50,860 bases of DNA from Nitriliruptorales bacterium. GTDB lineage: Bacteria; Actinomycetota; Nitriliruptoria; Euzebyales; JAHELV01. The notes below the pieces were generated by a model. It ran no database searches. It was not told where the DNA came from and was given only the letters and a program-made list of their open reading frames with translations. The DNA lies in contig JAHELV010000006.1 in the NCBI GenBank assembly GCA_024644015.1, positions 44,052 to 94,911 on the forward strand, given 5' to 3'. Both the position numbers and the translations under genes were made by a program. Positions 8,380 to 17,111 of this stretch are shown piece by piece (positions within the stretch are counted from its first letter, which is position 1; every line of letters starts with the position of its first letter).

Positions 8380-9798
8380 GTGACGACCTCCTCCAGACTC
8401 GCCGACAGGGTGCAGCGGTTCGTGGCGGCGACAACCCCGTTGTTGCGCGTGCTCGCCGCCGACGCCGGGCTGCGGACGGACAACGTCCGGCGGGACATCC
8501 TGGTCGACGCATCGGGTCTGGTGGCCGGCTTCGTCGCGGCGGACGGCGTGGTGACCGACGCCGAGCTGCTGGCCATGATCGCGTGCTTCGGGGAGCTCGA
8601 CGATCCGCGGGTGGCCGCAGCGACGCCTCTGGAGCAGCGCAGGGCGATGCTGCTCGAGGCCGGGTCCGAACGCCTGCGCACGCCGTCTCCACTGTTCAGC
8701 CTCCTGCGCGACGCGGATCTGCGCGACGGTGGAGGACGGTCACGGACGTACTACGAGCACGCCATGGAGGTCGCCCACGCCACGGTGTCGCTCGACGGTT
8801 ACACGGGCCGACTCGAACTGGCGGCTGTCGAGGAGCTGCGCGGCATGCTGCTGCGGCTGCTGCCCCCGGGGGAGCGGCCGGCGGGGTCCGACTCCGATCA
8901 ACCGGCCCGGGACGAGCCGCAGAGCGCCATCGGGACCCTGGAGAACCTGCACGCGCCCGTCAAGACCACAGACGAGTTGTTCGCCGAGCTCGACGGCCTG
9001 GTGGGTCTCGAGCCGGTCAAACGGGAGATCCGCAGGGTGGCCGACCTGATCACGGTCGAGCGCCTGCGTCGGGAACGTGATCTCCCGGTGGCCACGCAGA
9101 GCCGGCACCTGGTGTTCACCGGCAACCCGGGCACGGGCAAGACCACGGTGGCGCGGCTGGTCGCGCAGCTGTACCGCGCCCTGGGTGTCGTCGAGCGGGG
9201 GCACCTCGTCGAGACCGATCGGGCTGCCCTGGTCGTCGGCTTCATCGGGCAGACTGCCACCCGCGTCAGCGAGGTCGTCGACGCCGCCGCCGATGGCGTC
9301 CTGCTGATCGACGAGGCATACGCGTTGGTCCGCGGCGACGATCGCGACTTCGGGCGTGAGGCGGTCGACACGCTGGTCAAGCTCATGGAGGATCGGCGCG
9401 ACCGTCTGGTCGTCATCGTCGCCGGCTATCCGCGCGAGATGGACGAGTTCATCAACTCCAACCCCGGCCTGCGTTCCCGGTTCCCGCGCGTCATCTACTT
9501 CCCCGACTACAGCACCGACGAGTTGCTGGCGATCTTCGAGATGCTCGGGGAACGGCACCACTACGAGCTGAACGACGCAGCGCGTGAGCGGGTGCGGCAG
9601 CATTTCAACGCGGTGCCGAGGGGGCCGGGGTTCGGCAACGGCCGGCTCGCGCGCAACCTGTTCGAGGAGGCGTGCGCGCAGCAGGCCAGCCGTCTGGTGC
9701 GCATCGACGATGTGTCGCGGGAGGACCTCGTGTGCCTCACGGCCGCTGACATCCCGGCTCCGGACGCGCTCGGTGATGCGACCCCACGCGGCGCGTGA
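8380..9798 (+). CDS. AAA+ ATPase of the CbxX/CfqX (EccA, SpoVK-like) family with TerB-like N-terminal region
   Basis: 472 residues from a GTG at 8380. The C-terminal AAA+ module has Walker A GNPGTGKTT (248-256), Walker B VLLIDEAY (about 307-314), the pore-region GFIGQT and an arginine-finger stretch NPGLRSRFP. CbxX-family ATPases form hexamers that remodel partners, such as Rubisco (CbbX) or type VII secretion clients (EccA). No Rubisco or ESX genes are here, so the client is unknown. Residues 35-165 contain GLVAGFVAADGVVTDAE, typical of TerB-like helical domains. It is convergent, with a 4-bp gap, to the pseudokinase gene. The true start is uncertain; another in-frame GTG lies at 8344. Confidence 0.88.
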   Translation: MTTSSRLADRVQRFVAATTPLLRVLAADAGLRTDNVRRDILVDASGLVAGFVAADGVVTDAELLAMIACFGELDDPRVAAATPLEQRRAMLLEAGSERLRTPSPLFSLLRDADLRDGGGRSRTYYEHAMEVAHATVSLDGYTGRLELAAVEELRGMLLRLLPPGERPAGSDSDQPARDEPQSAIGTLENLHAPVKTTDELFAELDGLVGLEPVKREIRRVADLITVERLRRERDLPVATQSRHLVFTGNPGTGKTTVARLVAQLYRALGVVERGHLVETDRAALVVGFIGQTATRVSEVVDAAADGVLLIDEAYALVRGDDRDFGREAVDTLVKLMEDRRDRLVVIVAGYPREMDEFINSNPGLRSRFPRVIYFPDYSTDELLAIFEMLGERHHYELNDAARERVRQHFNAVPRGPGFGNGRLARNLFEEACAQQASRLVRIDDVSREDLVCLTAADIPAPDALGDATPRGA

Positions 9799-9802
9799 GC
9801 GG

Positions 9803-12115
9803 TCAGCGCTGGTCTGTCTCCGGTGGCGTCTCGAGTCGGGTCAGCCTGCCGTCGTCGGTGGCGACGAACACGGTCCGGTCGGTGGCCGTCATCGCGGTGA
9901 TGCCGCCGAAGGGCGCCGACTCCCACAGCGACGCGCCGTTGCGTTGCGCGAGGGCCTCGACCGTTCCGTCGGGTGCGGCGATGAACGTCGCGGAGCGGTT
10001 CGAGGCGATCGCCGGCTGCATCTGGAGGTCCGACACGATCCGCCAGAGCGTCCTGCCGCTCGTGAAGTCCACGGACATGATCTCGTTGGAACCGGCGACG
10101 ACGACCCGCCGGTTGCGGACCTGCACGATCGACAGCGGCGTGTTCGGACGTTCCAGGGTTGCGCACTCCGACCATGCCAGACCGCCGTCGCGGGCATCGT
10201 AACGGCACAGCAGGCCGTCCTCGTCGACCGCCACGATCGCGCCGCCGATCGCGGTCAGTGACGCCGGCCGGACGTCGGGCAGCGCGACCGTCCAGCGAAG
10301 TCGCCGTGTGATGGTGTCGAACGAGTACAGCTGGTCGGCGTGGGCGACGTACAGCGAACGTCCACCGCGTTCGCTGCCGTCGAATGCGATCGCTGCCGGT
10401 CGGTCAGCCGTGCGGGTCGACTGACCGGCGATGGACCAGCCGATCTCGCCTGTCCTGGGGTCCATCGCGTGGACCGTGAGGCGTCCCGAGCGGTCGGAGA
10501 CGGCGGCGAACATCCGGCCGCGCCCGGTCGCGACATCGTCGACGTCGGATAGGGCGGTGTCCTCGGATCGCCACACCACGTCGCCGTTCGCGCGATCCAG
10601 TGCGGTCAACCCGTTCGCGGTGGTCACGATGGCGGTCGGGCCGACGGTGGTCACGTCGGTCACGGCAGCATCGACCACGGTGCGCCAGCGCCCGAGACCG
10701 GTCTCCGGGTTCAGGCTGGTCACGGAGTCGCGCGTTGCACCCAGCAGGCCGTCGTCGGCTGGGACGAGGTGGGTCAGGGGACCGTCGGCAACTGGGCGGC
10801 GCCAGGCGGCCTCGATCTCGAGGGCGGACGCGCCGGTGGGTTGCACGGCCACTTCCGGCGCGGCGGTCGTGCGCTGTGGCGCCGCCCGTGTCAGGGCCAC
10901 TGCGGCGGCGACGGCGGCGATGACGACGACCACGAGGCCGACGCCGAGCGACCGGCGCCGCCGGGCTCGTCCGCGTCCCGGCGCAGCGCTGCGGTCGTCG
11001 GTGCCGTGCGAGCGCGGTGGCTTCACCGGCCGCTGTGGTCCCGTCCTGGTCGCCGAGGCCGGCAGCCAGTCGACCTCGGCGAGCGACCGGGCAGTCAGTG
11101 GCGGCTCCTCGGCTCCAATGACGGTTCCACGCTCGTCCGTGGGCGTGCGCGGTGATCGCCCGCCGGAGGCTGCGGTCGGCCCGACGTCGTCGCGGATGTC
11201 GATTTCCCGTGGCGCGCCCGAATGCGGTTCCGCGCTGTCGGGGGCCGAGGTGTCTTCGATCATCCATGACCATGAACGGTGTGCGGGGCCACCGATCGCG
11301 AGCGCGAACGACATGCTGCTGTCGAAGCGGTCGGCAGGATCCGTGGCCAGGGCACGACGCAGGCCGTCGACGATCCGGTGGGGGAGTTGCACGGCGTGGA
11401 GGACCGAATCGTCCGCAGCGGCCGATCGCTTGGCGTCGAACAGGGCGTCGATGGTCGTCCGCTCGAACGGCGGAGCCCCGGTGAGACAATGCAGCGTCAT
11501 GCACGCCAGGGCGTACTGGTCGGTGCGATCGCTGGGCTCGCGGCCCGCGATCTGCTCGGGCGCCACGTAGAGCACGTCAGGTGGTGGGGGGCGCTGCCGT
11601 TCGGCGCGGAGACGGTGCGCGAGCACGGCGGCAGCGCCGAACCCGTGCAGCGAGACGTACGGCGCGGAGGGCGACCGGCTCCGGTCGTTGACCCAGACCG
11701 TGCACGGACTGATCGCGCCGTGGACCACGCCGGCCGACGCGAGGATCTCGAGCGCGTCGGCCAGTTCGGTGCACATCGCAAGCGTCTGGTCGTGCGGCAG
11801 CCTGGGCCGTGTCGCCAGCGTCGAGGCGAGCGAGCGCCCTTCGACCGCATTGCTGATCGTGTACGGCATGCCGTCGGCTTCGCCGACCTCACGGATCGTG
11901 GGGATGACGGGGTGTCGGATGCCGGCGACGGCGTCGATGGCCGTGCGGAGGGAGGACGCGTCAACGGCGCCGCCGTGATCCCCCGACACGATCTGCAGCA
12001 GAACCGGGTAGCCGTCGGAGACGCGCGACGCGAGGTAGGTCGCGCCGACCAGGCTGGTCTCGAGCCGTTCGTGCACGACGTATCCGGGGATCGTCCGTAC
12101 ACCCAGCTCTGTCAT
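9803..12115 (-). CDS. transmembrane Ser/Thr pseudokinase with PQQ-like beta-propeller
   Basis: 770 residues. Residues 10-275 have a eukaryotic-like kinase fold: the APE motif (185-187), DQYALACMTLHCLTG in place of helix F, and a final Arg in DPADRF. Every catalytic position is changed. The VAIK lysine is Gln41; HRDLKPxN reads HGAISPCT (Asp to Ala135, Lys to Ser137, Asn to Thr140); DFG reads GFG (Gly158). A basic linker leads to one membrane helix at about 389-410, then an extracytoplasmic region with repeated PQQ-type blades such as DGLLCRYDARDGGLAW. The architecture copies actinobacterial PknD/AfsK-type receptor kinases, but it should not phosphorylate. A scaffold or ligand-sensing role is inferred. 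Confidence 0.9.
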   Translation of the reverse strand: MTELGVRTIPGYVVHERLETSLVGATYLASRVSDGYPVLLQIVSGDHGGAVDASSLRTAIDAVAGIRHPVIPTIREVGEADGMPYTISNAVEGRSLASTLATRPRLPHDQTLAMCTELADALEILASAGVVHGAISPCTVWVNDRSRSPSAPYVSLHGFGAAAVLAHRLRAERQRPPPPDVLYVAPEQIAGREPSDRTDQYALACMTLHCLTGAPPFERTTIDALFDAKRSAAADDSVLHAVQLPHRIVDGLRRALATDPADRFDSSMSFALAIGGPAHRSWSWMIEDTSAPDSAEPHSGAPREIDIRDDVGPTAASGGRSPRTPTDERGTVIGAEEPPLTARSLAEVDWLPASATRTGPQRPVKPPRSHGTDDRSAAPGRGRARRRRSLGVGLVVVVIAAVAAAVALTRAAPQRTTAAPEVAVQPTGASALEIEAAWRRPVADGPLTHLVPADDGLLGATRDSVTSLNPETGLGRWRTVVDAAVTDVTTVGPTAIVTTANGLTALDRANGDVVWRSEDTALSDVDDVATGRGRMFAAVSDRSGRLTVHAMDPRTGEIGWSIAGQSTRTADRPAAIAFDGSERGGRSLYVAHADQLYSFDTITRRLRWTVALPDVRPASLTAIGGAIVAVDEDGLLCRYDARDGGLAWSECATLERPNTPLSIVQVRNRRVVVAGSNEIMSVDFTSGRTLWRIVSDLQMQPAIASNRSATFIAAPDGTVEALAQRNGASLWESAPFGGITAMTATDRTVFVATDDGRLTRLETPPETDQR

Positions 12116-12431
12116 CGACGCTCACACACCCCTGCCCTGGCGCGTGGCCGGCTGGCGGTCAGTGGCGAGCGTGGACGCGCTGCACTTGCGGGTCGGCCGT
12201 GCGGACGATGGTCACGTCAGTCGGCACCGCACCGCTGTCGAGGCCCACCGAATCAGTGACGGCGACGACCGGACGCTGCCGACTGGTCGCACCGTCGATC
12301 AATGGTTCGCAGCGTACTGGATCCGCCGACCGAATGCGAACTCACAGTTGGTATGCGATGACACAGAGTGTTGTTCTGGGATACCGGCGACGGGTGTCGG
12401 CCCGAAGCGGTCGCGTGGCTAGGCTGCACCC
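12116..12431. other. divergent intergenic region, 316 bp
   Basis: Separates the pseudokinase gene from the rightward binding-protein operon. The stretch around 12340-12390 is visibly more AT-rich than its surroundings. No convincing open frame, RNA gene or repeat is seen. It should hold the two divergent promoters. Confidence 0.6.
12420..12425 (+). promoter_or_regulatory. candidate leaderless -10 element
   Basis: TAGGCT followed by six bases and the ATG at 12432, with no Shine-Dalgarno sequence. It would start the operon that ends with pspA. Confidence 0.4.
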
Positions 12432-13457
12432 ATGTTGTTGCGACGTCTGCTCGCTGTGCTCGTGGCCGTTGGCCTCGTGCTGGCAGCCGCCCTCATCCGC
12501 GAGCGGCTGTTCTCCGGCGACACGGGAACGGCCACCGCCGAGCAGGTACGCGTGGTCTGCGTGGAGGAGTTGGCGAGCGTCTGCGACACGCTGCGCACGC
12601 AGGACAGCGTTGACGCCATCGAGGATGCTGCGACGACCGTCGAGCGGTTCGCGCTGCCCGATCCGGGCGTCGACGTGTGGATCACGTTCGACCCGTGGCC
12701 CGAGCTGGCGGCCGCCGCCCGAGCCCGTCAGGGCCTGCCAGAGCTCGATTCGATGTCCAGCGACGTCCTCGCGCGGTCGCCGGTCTTGCTGGCCGCGCGT
12801 GCCGACCGGCTGGCCGCACTGGAACCAGCCTGTCCGGGCGGCGAGCTGACGTGGCGCTGCATCGGCGACCGGGCGGGCGCCCCGTGGGAGGACATCGGGG
12901 GCCAGGCGGCATGGGGCGACGTGAAGGTCAGCTTCAACAGGCCGGCCGTCACCGCCGAAGGGCTGCTGACGCTTGCCCAGGTGACGTCCGGCTACTTCGA
13001 CGGCAGCTTCACGAGCCGGTCGCTGGAGGCACCCGACTACTTCGCGTGGCTGTCGGATCTCGCGGGCGAGGTCGGCGGGACGGGTGGCCAGGCACCACTG
13101 GAACGCATGCTGCTGACCGGTGGTGCGGACGTCGAGTTCACCGGCGTGCTGGAGGGCACCGCGCTGCCGCTGCTGCGTAGCGCGCCACAGCGGGGCGAGC
13201 AGATCGAGTTGCGGGCGCTGGACCCGGGCGTCACGGCCGACGTCCGGGTCATTGGCTACGGCGAGGCCGGCCAGCGCGCGGTCGCCGACGTCGCCGAGCG
13301 CCTCACGGCGCCGCTGGCAGACGCCGGCTGGCGGACAGCGGACGGCCCTGCACCTTCCGAGTTGGAAGATGCGGCCGTACCGGATGACAATGGACTGCCG
13401 TCGTCTGCGGCGCTCGAAGGGCTGCGACAGACGTGGATCGAGGTGGCTCGTGGATAG
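12432..13457 (+). CDS. membrane-anchored solute-binding-like protein
   Basis: 341 residues. It begins with a short basic N-terminus and a hydrophobic stretch (RLLAVLVAVGLVLAAALI), either an uncleaved anchor or a signal peptide; no lipobox follows. The rest is soluble, extracytoplasmic and rich in Leu, Ala and Asp. Features such as GVDVWITFDPWPELA and DVKVSFNRPAVTAEGLLTLAQ resemble degenerate periplasmic-binding-protein folds. It carries pairs of cysteines (VVCVEELASVC) that could form disulfides. Its last eight bases overlap the next gene, which has the same kind of domain fused to VWA. The two products probably work together, but the ligand is unknown. Confidence 0.8.
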   Translation: MLLRRLLAVLVAVGLVLAAALIRERLFSGDTGTATAEQVRVVCVEELASVCDTLRTQDSVDAIEDAATTVERFALPDPGVDVWITFDPWPELAAAARARQGLPELDSMSSDVLARSPVLLAARADRLAALEPACPGGELTWRCIGDRAGAPWEDIGGQAAWGDVKVSFNRPAVTAEGLLTLAQVTSGYFDGSFTSRSLEAPDYFAWLSDLAGEVGGTGGQAPLERMLLTGGADVEFTGVLEGTALPLLRSAPQRGEQIELRALDPGVTADVRVIGYGEAGQRAVADVAERLTAPLADAGWRTADGPAPSELEDAAVPDDNGLPSSAALEGLRQTWIEVARG

Positions 13458-15294
13458 CAGATCAACGGCGCGGAGGATCACGGGGTTGTTGGTCGCCGCA
13501 TGCGTCGTGCTGGCCGGCTGCAGCGCGGCACGCGATCTCGTCACCGGCGGAGATGAGGCGACACAGGACGGTGCCGCGCCGGTCGACCCGGGGAACTGCA
13601 TCACCGTCGACATGGCGGTGAGCTCCGAGAAGATCGACCTGCTGACCGACCTGGCTCGCGAGTTCAACGCGTCGGACGGCGCGACGGTCGACGGCACGTG
13701 CGTGTTCGTCCGCCCGGCGTCGAAAGCCTCGGGCGCAGCGATGCAACTGCTGGCCGACGGTTGGCCTGACGAGGGCGTCGAGGGGCCGCGTCCGGTCATC
13801 TGGTCGCCGGCTTCGGGTGCGTGGGGTGCGATCCTCAACCAGCTGCGCGGCGCCGCGGGTGAACCCGACATGGTGGGCGAGGGCCGGCCATTCATGCTGA
13901 CGCCGCTGGTCATCGCCATGCCCGAGCCCATGGCCACCGCGCTGGGCTACCCCGACACCCCGATCGGGTGGTCCGACATCCTCGAGCTCGCGCGCTCCGA
14001 CGAGGGATGGGGGGCCTATGGCCATCCCGAGTGGGGTCCGTTCCGACTCGGCAAGACCAACCCCAACTTCTCGACGTCGGGTCTGTCGGCGCTGATCGCC
14101 CAGACATACGCGGCGACCGGATCGACCGACGAGCTGACAGCGGAGGACCTCGCCCGCGCCGACGTCAACAGGTTCGCGACCGACATCGAATCGGCGGTCG
14201 TCCACTACGGCGACACGACACTGACCTTCCTCAACAACCTGGCGCGCAACGATGCGCGCGGGACGGCGCTGACGTACGCGTCCGCCGTGGCCGTCGAGGA
14301 GGTCAGCCTCATCAACTACAACCGTGGCAACCCGGATGGGGTCCTGGCGCCCGGCGAGGAGCTGATCGAGCCAAAGGTCCCGTTGGTGGCGATCTACCCG
14401 AAGGAGGGCACGCTGTTCAGTGACAATCCGTTCTTCGTCCTGGACGCAGACTGGGTGACCCCCGAACAGAAGGCTGCGGCCGCACTGTTCGAGGACTTCG
14501 TCCAACAGCCGGAGAACCAGCGGCGTGTGCTCGAGTTCGGGTTCCGCCCTGGCAACCCGCAGGTGGCGATCGGCGCGCCGATCACCCCCGAGCTCGGCGT
14601 GGACCCCGAGCAGCCGCAGACGACGCTGGACGTCCCCGATCCGGCAGTGCTGGTCGAGCTGCTCGAGCGGTGGGACACGCAGCGCAAATCGGCGCGGGTG
14701 CTGATGGTGCTCGACGTGTCAGGATCGATGGGCGATCCCGCCGGCGCCGGCGACGCGACCAAGCTCGAGCTGGCGGTCGAAGCGGCCAGTGCGAGCCTGG
14801 ACCAGTTCCAGGATCGCGACGAGGTGGGGTTGCGGATCTTCTCCACCGATCTCGAGGGACCGGGAAGCCAGACCGATCAGCTCGACCTCGTCGCCGTTGC
14901 GCCGATCGGTGAGCAGCGAGATCAGCTGCGCAGCCGGCTCGATGGGCTGACGCCCATACTCGGGACGCCGCTGTACGACGTGACCGCCGATTCGTACGAG
15001 AAGATGGTGTCCGAGTACGACCCCGAACGCATCAACGCCGTCGTCCTGCTGACGGACGGCCGCAACGACGATCCTGATGGCAGCTTCGACCTCGCCGGTC
15101 TGCTGGACAGTCTGGCGGCGGGTTCCGAGGGGCGCCAGACGCAGCCGGTGCGCGTGTTCCCGATCGCCTACGGGGGCGACGCGGACCTGGCGACGCTGCA
15201 GCGGATCGCCGACGCGACGAACGCCGCGGCGTATGACGCCAGCGACCCGGGCTCGATCCGCAAGGTGTTCGACGCCGTGATCTCGAACTTCTGA
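13450..15294 (+). CDS. lipoprotein with solute-binding and von Willebrand factor A domains
   Basis: 614 residues from a GTG preceded by GAGG and overlapping the upstream stop by 8 bp. A signal sequence ends in the lipobox LAGC (about 22-25), so it should be lipid-anchored outside the membrane. Residues 45-380 look like a type 2 extracellular binding domain (KIDLLTDLAREFN, VIWSPASGAWG, PLVIAMPEPMA, IGWSDILELA). Residues 410-614 form a VWA domain with a MIDAS motif DVSGSM and LLTDGRND, expected to bind a metal ion and a protein partner. SBP-VWA proteins of this type are known in Actinobacteria and occur near PspA or tellurium-resistance-like genes. The function is not established. Confidence 0.88.
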   Translation: MDSRSTARRITGLLVAACVVLAGCSAARDLVTGGDEATQDGAAPVDPGNCITVDMAVSSEKIDLLTDLAREFNASDGATVDGTCVFVRPASKASGAAMQLLADGWPDEGVEGPRPVIWSPASGAWGAILNQLRGAAGEPDMVGEGRPFMLTPLVIAMPEPMATALGYPDTPIGWSDILELARSDEGWGAYGHPEWGPFRLGKTNPNFSTSGLSALIAQTYAATGSTDELTAEDLARADVNRFATDIESAVVHYGDTTLTFLNNLARNDARGTALTYASAVAVEEVSLINYNRGNPDGVLAPGEELIEPKVPLVAIYPKEGTLFSDNPFFVLDADWVTPEQKAAAALFEDFVQQPENQRRVLEFGFRPGNPQVAIGAPITPELGVDPEQPQTTLDVPDPAVLVELLERWDTQRKSARVLMVLDVSGSMGDPAGAGDATKLELAVEAASASLDQFQDRDEVGLRIFSTDLEGPGSQTDQLDLVAVAPIGEQRDQLRSRLDGLTPILGTPLYDVTADSYEKMVSEYDPERINAVVLLTDGRNDDPDGSFDLAGLLDSLAAGSEGRQTQPVRVFPIAYGGDADLATLQRIADATNAAAYDASDPGSIRKVFDAVISNF

Positions 15295-15400
15295 CCACAC
15301 GACGCGAACGACGGGTGCACACTGGTCGGTGGCCGCCGACACGCACGACGTCCGCGGCGCCCGCTCCCCGGCGACCACGAGTCAAGGAGGTGCTGGACTG

Positions 15401-16168
15401 ATGCCGCCGCCACAACGCGTGCAGCGTTCCGCACCGCGGATGTCCTTCAAGGATCGGTTCTTCACCCGTCAGACCGCCGAGGCGATCATGGCACCATCGT
15501 CGATCGTGGCGGCGGGCGTCGGCACGGCGGCAGGCGTGCTCGCCGGTCTGCCGATCATTGCGGTCGGCGCGATCGGGGCGGCCGCGTACGCGGGCTGGGT
15601 GCTGGTGCGGATGCCGCGGAACCCGCGGGCGGCCGACACGATGATTGACCCCCGCCGCCTGCGTGATCCGTGGCGGGCCCACGTCCGCGATGCGCTCCAG
15701 GCCGAGCAGCGGTTCAATGCCGCCGTGGCAGCGACCCCACCGGGTCCCCTGCACGACCGCCTGGCCGACGTGGCGGGGCGTGTGGCGGACGCCGTGCAGG
15801 AATCGTGGCGCATCGCGAACCGTGGGCAGCAGCTCGAGGCGGCACTGGGCAAGCTCGATCCGATCGACCAGCTCGAGCGGCAGTTGGCCTCGAGCCAGGG
15901 CCGCGACGGCGTCGCGGCATCGGTTCGCGCGCAGATCGACACCTACCATCGCATCGAGGCCACCGCGATCGACGCGAGGGAGCGATTGCGGCTGCTCGAC
16001 GCCAGGCTCGACGAGACGGTCGCGCGCGCGGTCGAGGTCGGGTTGCGCGCGGGCGACCCGCTCGAGGTCGGAGTGCTCGACGACGATGTCGACTCGGTGG
16101 TCACCGAGCTGGAGGCGCTGCGCCGCGGCCTCGACGAGACGGCGGGCCAGGCTGTGCAGGGTGCGTGA
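15401..16168 (+). CDS. hypothetical membrane protein with long helical tail
   Basis: 255 residues from an ATG preceded by AAGGAGG at 15384-15390. Residues about 30-67 form a hydrophobic hairpin (SSIVAAGVGTAAGVLAG, then LPIIAVGAIGAAAYAGWVL), probably two membrane helices. The remaining 180 residues are charged, Ala-rich and probably coiled-coil, facing the cytoplasm. I do not recognise a named family. Position between the SBP-VWA lipoprotein and PspA suggests a membrane adaptor for PspA or for the VWA protein. Confidence 0.8.
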   Translation: MPPPQRVQRSAPRMSFKDRFFTRQTAEAIMAPSSIVAAGVGTAAGVLAGLPIIAVGAIGAAAYAGWVLVRMPRNPRAADTMIDPRRLRDPWRAHVRDALQAEQRFNAAVAATPPGPLHDRLADVAGRVADAVQESWRIANRGQQLEAALGKLDPIDQLERQLASSQGRDGVAASVRAQIDTYHRIEATAIDARERLRLLDARLDETVARAVEVGLRAGDPLEVGVLDDDVDSVVTELEALRRGLDETAGQAVQGA

Positions 16169-16269
16169 GCGCTCGCTGCGCCCCGCGACGGGGGGATGCG
16201 GAAAGAATCGCGGAATGAACGCGTACGGTTGCCTATCCTGGCGACACACCATCGAGAAAGACCCATTAC

Positions 16270-17106
16270 ATGTTCAGACGTTTTTGGAATTACCTGAAGG
16301 CTCTGCTGACCGGGAAGTTCGAGGAGGTCGCGGATCCCAAGATTCAGATCGAGCAGGCCATCGCCGAAGCTCGCAGCCAGCATCGGCGGCTCCGTGAGAC
16401 GGCGGCGAGCGTGATCGCCAATCAGAAGAAGGCGCAGATGGACCTCGACCGCGCGCTCGAGGACCTCGAGAAGCTGAACCGCAACACCCAGCAGGCGGTC
16501 CTCATGGCCTCCGAGGCCGAGCAGAGCGGCGAGGAGAAGCGCGTGATCGAGCTGACGCAGACCGCCGAGGCCTTCGCCAATCAGCTGATTGCCAAGGAGC
16601 AGGAGGTCGACACGCTGAAGTCGATGGTGCTCCAGACAACCCGGGCGACGGAACAGGCCAAGGGCGCCGTGGTACAGAACGCCCAGCAGTTGCAGGCGAG
16701 GGTGGGCGAGCGGCAGAAGCTGCTCAGCCAGCTGGATCAAGCGAAGATGGCCGAGCAGATGAACCGCGCGATGGAGACCATGAGCGCAGAGGTCGGCCAG
16801 GATGTCCCGACGCTCGACGAGGTCCGCAGCAAGATCGAGACGCGTCTGGCAAGGGCGCAGGGCGCCACCGAGCTCGAGCGGGAGTCGGTGCAGGGTCGCA
16901 TGCTCGAGGTCGAGCAGGCGGCCGCCGCCAGCCAGGCTGCCGCTCGGCTGTCGGAGATCCGCTCGAAGCTGGGCATCGAAGCGCCCAAGGGCGCTGAGGC
17001 GCCGACCGAAACCGCACCAGTGGAGTCGGCGCCCGCCGACGGCGAAGTGGCCGAAGCTGCCTCAGCCGACGCGTCCGCGGAGTCGGGGACCGAAACCGCC
17101 GGCTGA
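16270..17106 (+). CDS. PspA/IM30 family protein
   Basis: Phage-shock-protein A homologues are peripheral membrane, ESCRT-III-like coiled-coil proteins that polymerise on stressed membranes. The amphipathic N-terminal helix FRRFWNYLKALL and the following DPKIQIEQAIAEAR are diagnostic. About residues 25-225 form a continuous coiled coil rich in Glu, Gln and Ala. The last 45 residues are low-complexity Ala/Glu/Pro and probably disordered. 278 residues is slightly longer than usual because of this tail. It follows the membrane protein by about 100 bp, with a possible -10 TATCCT at 16234, so it may have its own promoter. Confidence 0.93.
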   Translation: MFRRFWNYLKALLTGKFEEVADPKIQIEQAIAEARSQHRRLRETAASVIANQKKAQMDLDRALEDLEKLNRNTQQAVLMASEAEQSGEEKRVIELTQTAEAFANQLIAKEQEVDTLKSMVLQTTRATEQAKGAVVQNAQQLQARVGERQKLLSQLDQAKMAEQMNRAMETMSAEVGQDVPTLDEVRSKIETRLARAQGATELERESVQGRMLEVEQAAAASQAAARLSEIRSKLGIEAPKGAEAPTETAPVESAPADGEVAEAASADASAESGTETAG

Positions 17107-17111
17107 CCGAC

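Noticed and set aside
6651-8681. 676-residue minus-strand frame overlapping the gamma-glutamyltransferase
   Set aside because: Low-complexity Arg/Pro sequence in a shifted frame of the same strand; the GGT motifs are all in the other frame.
12144-12422. Possible 92-residue gene in the intergenic region
   Set aside because: No ribosome binding site, no recognisable domain, and it runs into the promoter of the 12432 gene.
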